NCBI GenBank assembly: GCA_964399625.1
Contig: CAYNSB010000011.1
Location: 17,053 to 81,052, forward strand
Direction of reading: 5' to 3'
DNA length: 64,000 nt
Origin: CAYNSB01 sp964399625
GTDB lineage: Bacteria > Planctomycetota > Phycisphaerae > Phycisphaerales > UBA1924
The position numbers and the translations under genes were made by a program. A model generated the notes under the pieces. The model was given only the letters and a program-made list of their open reading frames with translations, was not told the origin of the DNA and did not search any database. Shown piece after piece: positions 60,352 through 64,000 of the stretch (its first letter is position 1; each line of letters starts with the position of its first letter).

Positions 60352-60425
60352 CCCGTTCACGTGGAGTACAGGATACCGACATCGATCGGCACGCGCTCCT
60401 CGTGCTCCTGTAGATTGTGCATCGC

Positions 60426-60875
60426 ATGTCCAACAAGACCACGACCGAGCTCATCGCCCGCGCCCTGATCCGGCATCGCGGCCACACCCTCGTCTGCACC
60501 AACCTCGCCAAGGGGTACCACTATCTCCCGGGCGGTCACATCGAGCACCGCGAGCCGGCCGCCGCGGCCCTCGCCCGCGAGATGAAGGAAGAGTGCGGCC
60601 TGCGCTGCCGGGTAGGCAAGCTCGCGGCCGTCGCCGAGTGCTGCTACCGCCGCAAGGGCAAACAGATCCACGAACTCAACCTGGTGTTCCACGTGGAACT
60701 CTCCGCGCGACCGGGCCTGGTCGAGGTGCGGAGCCTCGAGCCCGACATCGGGTTTGCCTGGCTCTCTCCCAATGAGTTCAAACGGGGTGATGTCCGCCCG
60801 GTGTCCCTGCGAAGCTGGGCTGCTTCGCGCCGTGCGGCGGGCATGCAGGTCGCCTGGATCAGCGATATTCGCTGA
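60426..60875 (+). CDS. NUDIX hydrolase
   Basis: 149 aa. The NUDIX box is complete: GGHIEHREPAAAALAREMKE followed by ECGL, fitting GX5EX7REUXEEXGU. Other parts: ELIARALIRHRGHTLVCTNL, YHYLPGGH and QIHELNLVFHVELSARPG. NUDIX enzymes cleave nucleoside diphosphates linked to another moiety; the substrate is unknown. ATG at 60426 (GTG at 60417 possible), both with weak ribosome sites. Divergent from parB and carrying parS site 2 within the gene. Confidence 0.88.
   Translation: MSNKTTTELIARALIRHRGHTLVCTNLAKGYHYLPGGHIEHREPAAAALAREMKEECGLRCRVGKLAAVAECCYRRKGKQIHELNLVFHVELSARPGLVEVRSLEPDIGFAWLSPNEFKRGDVRPVSLRSWAASRRAAGMQVAWISDIR
60685..60700. promoter_or_regulatory. parS site 2
   Basis: TGTTCCACGTGGAACT: the 14-base core GTTCCACGTGGAAC is identical to site 1. 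It lies inside the NUDIX coding sequence, where it encodes part of LVFHVEL. Confidence 0.92.
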
Positions 60876-60943
60876 TATTCCAGGCCCTTGAAAGCCCTCG
60901 GAATGAAGTGGTGGGGTGGAACGGCCGAAGCCATGGACGCACC

Positions 60944-61909
60944 ATGGCTCACGCACCAGGGCGATCCGGCGCTCGCATAACGGCGGCTCCCGCGTCTACC
61001 AACGACGCGACGGTGATCGCACTGCGTGCGCTCCAGCACGAGCTGCATAACGCGCTCACGCCCATGGCCGCTCTGGCCGAGAGCGCCCGCCAGCACCCCC
61101 ACGACCAGCATCTGGTCGAACTGGCACTGCGATCGGCCATGGAACTCCCAGCCCGGGTCGGCGGCATCACCGCCGCCGTGCTCGCGGCGTTTGGGCAGAT
61201 CGACACGGTCCAAGCGGCGGACGGGACTGCGGACGCCGACGTCCACGGCGTGGTGCGGTCGCTCATCGAGCGCCGTCAACAGGCGTGCGCCCGACGGGAG
61301 TACACGTTCCACGTGGAACACGATCTTGCGGGCGCGCTGCCCGCGGCCGTGCTCGACATGGTGCTGACCAACCTCGTGCTCAATGCCGAGGCAGCGTCGG
61401 GGCCGGAGAGCCCGATCGACATCACCGCGCGCGAAGTATGGATGCCCATGGGCCGCGGGATGATCGATGCGCCAGCGTCGGCGATCGAACTGACTGTGCG
61501 GGACATGGGCCGAGGAATGGATGCAAGTCAGGATCAGGGCGGATCAATTGTAAGGTCCTATAACCATTCTGGTAGAACGACACTGCGATCGACCAATGAA
61601 GGCCGGGGCGGGGCTGGCACCGGGAGCGGTGTCCAGAATGATGCCAATGGCGCTGATAGCCGCGGCGGCTCGCCGGCGGGGGCGGAAGCAGGGCGGGCGA
61701 CAGGAGTGGGGGACACGAGCACCTCGGGGCATGCCCAGGCGCCTGGTGCGAGCGGCGCGCCGTCGCTGAGCAAGCCCAGCGGCGTGGGGCTCACAATCTG
61801 CCGGCGCCTGCTGGAGATGGTGGGGGGTCGGATGAAGATCGAGTCGGCCCTGGGCGTGGGGACGACAGTGCGTGTGTGGATCGCGAGCGCGCGCAAGAAG
61901 GCCGCGTGA
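60944..61909 (+). CDS. Small histidine kinase-like protein
   Basis: 321 aa, soluble, without sensor or transmembrane domain. The H-box is LRALQHELHNALTPMAALAE with His32 as likely phosphoacceptor. The ATPase domain shows N-box LTNLVLNAEAA, G1 VRDMGRGMD and G2 GVGLTICRRLLEMVGGRMKI, ending LGVGTTVRVWI. Between G1 and G2 there is a ~75-residue Gly/Ala/Ser-rich insertion in the ATP-lid position. No response regulator is adjacent. The start is uncertain (ATG 60944 without a clear Shine-Dalgarno; GTG 60908 possible). Contains parS site 3. Confidence 0.8.
   Translation: MAHAPGRSGARITAAPASTNDATVIALRALQHELHNALTPMAALAESARQHPHDQHLVELALRSAMELPARVGGITAAVLAAFGQIDTVQAADGTADADVHGVVRSLIERRQQACARREYTFHVEHDLAGALPAAVLDMVLTNLVLNAEAASGPESPIDITAREVWMPMGRGMIDAPASAIELTVRDMGRGMDASQDQGGSIVRSYNHSGRTTLRSTNEGRGGAGTGSGVQNDANGADSRGGSPAGAEAGRATGVGDTSTSGHAQAPGASGAPSLSKPSGVGLTICRRLLEMVGGRMKIESALGVGTTVRVWIASARKKAA
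61305..61320. promoter_or_regulatory. parS site 3
   Basis: CGTTCCACGTGGAACA: same 14-base core as sites 1 and 2, inside the histidine kinase-like gene, where it encodes TFHVEH. Three copies of a 14-base palindrome in 985 bases cannot be chance. Confidence 0.92.
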
Positions 61910-62169
61910 GCGAACCGAGCGCGCGCGGGCGCGTGCGCCGCGAGAGAGACATTGCTGAGAGACTACTCGCGCACGTGCGCCGCCGGCACTGCTCGATGGT
62001 GCACGGCTCCGCTTGTCATCGCGCTGGACGAGTCGTGCGCTACGCGCGTCGCGTGCTCACGGGTCGCGCGCGGTCGCGGGTGCGCGCGATCATCGCGGGC
62101 GTGTGGCGCGGCGCACTTTGAAGATTCGGTACTGAGGCCGTGTGGGCGATGCGCGGTGCGTTGGCGCGC

Positions 62170-62589
62170 TCAATGCCCTCCGCCATCTCCGCCACCCGCA
62201 TCCCCGCCGCCCGCGTCGCCCCCGCCGAAATCACTGCCCCCCGCGTGGCCCGAATCCGCAGCGCCGGACCCGTGCGATCCCGAGGCGTCGAACGAGGCGT
62301 CGTGCCCGTGGTGCGTCCCATGATGATCGTGCCCGTGGTGGTGCGCGCTGGTGTGCGCATTGTCGATCGCGAGCGCGCCCGAATCGCCGATGACGATCGG
62401 CCCGCCGTCGGAGTGGGAGGCGTGACGCTTCTTGCCCTCGGGGCTGGTGAGGTCGATGTACTGCCCGGTGCTCTTGCTCGCGCCCGGGTAGATGCGATCC
62501 GCGAGGGACCACCAGATGATCGCCGAGACGACGGCGACGATGAGGAAGAGGCCCGCGACGATCCAGATGACGGTGGTATTGCCGCCCAT
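62170..62589 (-). CDS. Membrane-anchored His/Gly-rich protein
   Basis: 139 aa. One N-terminal transmembrane helix (VIWIVAGLFLIVAVVSAIIW), a short linker (GQYIDLTSPEGKKRHASHSD), then a His-rich stretch (HTSAHHHGHDHHGTHHGHD) and a Gly/Asp/Ser-rich tail. The His cluster suggests metal binding. It lies 22 bases downstream of nuoG on the same strand, so it is probably co-transcribed with it. Confidence 0.72.
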   Translation of the reverse strand: MGGNTTVIWIVAGLFLIVAVVSAIIWWSLADRIYPGASKSTGQYIDLTSPEGKKRHASHSDGGPIVIGDSGALAIDNAHTSAHHHGHDHHGTHHGHDASFDASGSHGSGAADSGHAGGSDFGGGDAGGGDAGGGDGGGH

Positions 62590-62611
62590 GGTCCGATCCT
62601 TGCGAGAAGGG

Positions 62612-64000
62612 TCAGAGTTCGACGACGGCCATATCCGGCTCGCGGGGCTTGATCGGGGCCGGGATGCTCACGCCCGTGGCGAACATGGAGAGTGCCGGGA
62701 CGCGCGAGGCCATCGCGCCGCGGGTCTTGGTCGCGTCGAAGATGGGCCCGTGCGGATCGAGGGCGGTGCGGGCCGGTGCGCTGGGCATGCCCGCGAGTTC
62801 CTTGGCCAGCGCGAGCAGGTCCGTGGCAATCTGCCCCTCGGTGCGCGCGCCCTCGAGGACGGGGATCGCCTGCTCGAAGGCCTGGAGCATGTTGCGGGCG
62901 TTCTCGAAGCACCCGCTCTTCTCGGCGAAGGTGGCGCCGGGGAGCACTACGTCGGCCTGATCGACGAGGGTTGAGCCGAGCGTGTCCACGAGGATGAGGA
63001 AGGGTCTGAGCCCGCCCTCGCTCATCGCGCGCTGCGAGCGGTCCAGGGCGCGGGCGACGCGATCGTCGATGCCCACACCCACGCCGCCGGGGTAGTTGCG
63101 CGTCATGAGGACGGCGCCGAACGAGCCGTGGAGCAGGCCCTTGACGAAGTCCTCGTGCGAACCGACGGAGAGGCCGGACACGGCGTCGAGGACGCGCTTG
63201 ACGCCGCGCGCGTTGGGCGCCTTCTCGGCGTATTGGACGAAGGCCTTGGGATCGTCGCGCTTGAGGTTCGGCGGGAAGACGCGGTCCTCGCCGACGACGG
63301 GCACGTGCCCGACGTAGAGGTGCGCGCCGGGGTCGATGGCGCGGGCCATCTCAGCGAGCGCGAACGCCTCCTCGCACGGGAGCATGGGGGAGACGACGAC
63401 GGCGAGGTGGCGTCCGTTGGAGGCGCCGCGGCGCATGCCCTCGATCGCGTCCTCGAGCGCGCGGGTCCAGTCGCTCTCGATGAGCAGCCCGTGCTGTCGG
63501 CGCATGGGAGAGGCGAGGCGGTCCTCGGAGTGGACGAACTTCCACCCGTAGCGCACCTCGTCGGTGATCCACCACTTGTTGACGGCGAGGTTGGTGCGCG
63601 GCTTGACGCGGTAGATCCTGCCCTCGTTGTGGTGGATGGCGATGTTGTCGCCGCTGGCGGTGAGCGGGTCGATCGAGGGCGTCTCCTTGAGGAACCAGAC
63701 GCGCTGCGCGAAGAGGAAGTCCTTGTCCTCGAGGGCGCCCACGGGGCAGATGTCCGTGACGTTGCCCGCGAGCGGGTTGTCCAGGGGCTTGCCGGGGAAG
63801 ACGTCGATCTCGCTCTTGTTGCCGCGCCCGGCGATCATCAGCTCGCTCGTGCCCGAGACTTCCTTGGTGAAGCGCACGCAGCGGGAGCACATGATGCAGC
63901 GATCGGAGTAGAGCAGGACGGTGGGGCCCAGGTCCTTCTTGGGCTGCTTGACCTTCTGCTCCTCGAAGCGCGACACGCCGCGCCCGTACTGGTAGGAGTA
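62612..64000 (-). CDS. nuoG: NADH-quinone oxidoreductase subunit G, C-terminal part (runs off right edge)
   Basis: 462 residues visible of the complex I 75-kDa subunit. The visible part begins in the middle of the Fe-S region (YQYGRGVSRFEEQ), then DRCIMCSRCVRFTKEVSGTS, a stretch with GNVTDICPVGALEDKDFLF (the cluster-binding Cys residues), a molybdopterin-oxidoreductase-like 4Fe-4S region (NIAIHHNEGRIYRVKPRTNL) and a degenerate oxidoreductase domain with FLILVDTLGSTLVDQADVVL, PGATFAEKSGCFENARNM. The N-terminal 2Fe-2S part is outside the window. Confidence 0.92.
   Translation of the reverse strand, partial: YSYQYGRGVSRFEEQKVKQPKKDLGPTVLLYSDRCIMCSRCVRFTKEVSGTSELMIAGRGNKSEIDVFPGKPLDNPLAGNVTDICPVGALEDKDFLFAQRVWFLKETPSIDPLTASGDNIAIHHNEGRIYRVKPRTNLAVNKWWITDEVRYGWKFVHSEDRLASPMRRQHGLLIESDWTRALEDAIEGMRRGASNGRHLAVVVSPMLPCEEAFALAEMARAIDPGAHLYVGHVPVVGEDRVFPPNLKRDDPKAFVQYAEKAPNARGVKRVLDAVSGLSVGSHEDFVKGLLHGSFGAVLMTRNYPGGVGVGIDDRVARALDRSQRAMSEGGLRPFLILVDTLGSTLVDQADVVLPGATFAEKSGCFENARNMLQAFEQAIPVLEGARTEGQIATDLLALAKELAGMPSAPARTALDPHGPIFDATKTRGAMASRVPALSMFATGVSIPAPIKPREPDMAVVEL

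Overview
The window is GC-rich DNA (lower GC in parts of 9.8-30.2 kb) from a planctomycete, most likely class Phycisphaerae. The main reason is that ten secreted proteins carry the same duplicated Cys-containing dockerin-like module (pattern YANCDGS...L.A.DF.CFL..FRAGCP), which I know from Phycisphaerae as the 'GC-type dockerin'. Other pointers are prepilin-like proteins with an FTLIELLVVIAIIALLIG helix, CEVCGYDMSGL-type zinc-ribbon membrane proteins, and a scattered set of nuo genes.

Layout. 1-9.6 kb is chromosomal: feoA and the start of feoB, a secreted beta-lactamase-fold hydrolase with a PDZ domain, a Rho factor without the usual N-terminal RNA-binding domain, a DUF4870 membrane protein, a GH15 glucoamylase-like enzyme, a prepilin-like protein, and nadD. 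At 9717-9791 lies tRNA-Glu(UUC). Its last 23 bases are repeated exactly at 30181-30203, bounding a 20.4 kb integrative island (9771-30203).

The island holds a leftward integration/replication block (two HTH_17 proteins, TOPRIM-ATPase, XRE regulator, tyrosine integrase), a 570-aa unknown protein, the C-terminal stump of a DUF499 ATPase, a dockerin protein, a lipoprotein metalloprotease translationally coupled to a secreted partner, an AbiEii toxin and AbiEi antitoxin in convergent orientation with two large palindromic operators, and a run of unknown genes, several followed by their own hairpin, ending in a sigma-70 region 4 protein. A HAF-repeat dockerin protein and gene debris (half a PIN toxin fused to half a TPR) follow. 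The most striking point is that the attachment core lies inside the integrase gene. In the circular form the integrase would have a different 81-residue C-terminus, now stranded at the far end of the island in the correct frame.

30.3-40.6 kb is a rightward cluster of secreted dockerin proteins (di-heme peroxidase, LVIVD-repeat protein and several unknowns) plus one secreted protein with a repetitive middle. 40.6-53.2 kb is housekeeping: nuoD, two membrane proteins, a GT4 glycosyltransferase, three related secreted helical proteins, pyrE, a QueD/PTPS homologue with Glu replacing the catalytic Cys, and ppk1. 53.3-57.3 kb holds two more dockerin proteins. 59.2-64 kb holds parB with three parS sites of the form GTTCCACGTGGAAC within about 1 kb (so likely origin-proximal), a NUDIX hydrolase, a small histidine kinase-like protein, and the truncated nuoG at the right edge.

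Functions were assigned by reading motifs only. No database search was possible, and start codons were chosen from Shine-Dalgarno matches and gene overlaps.
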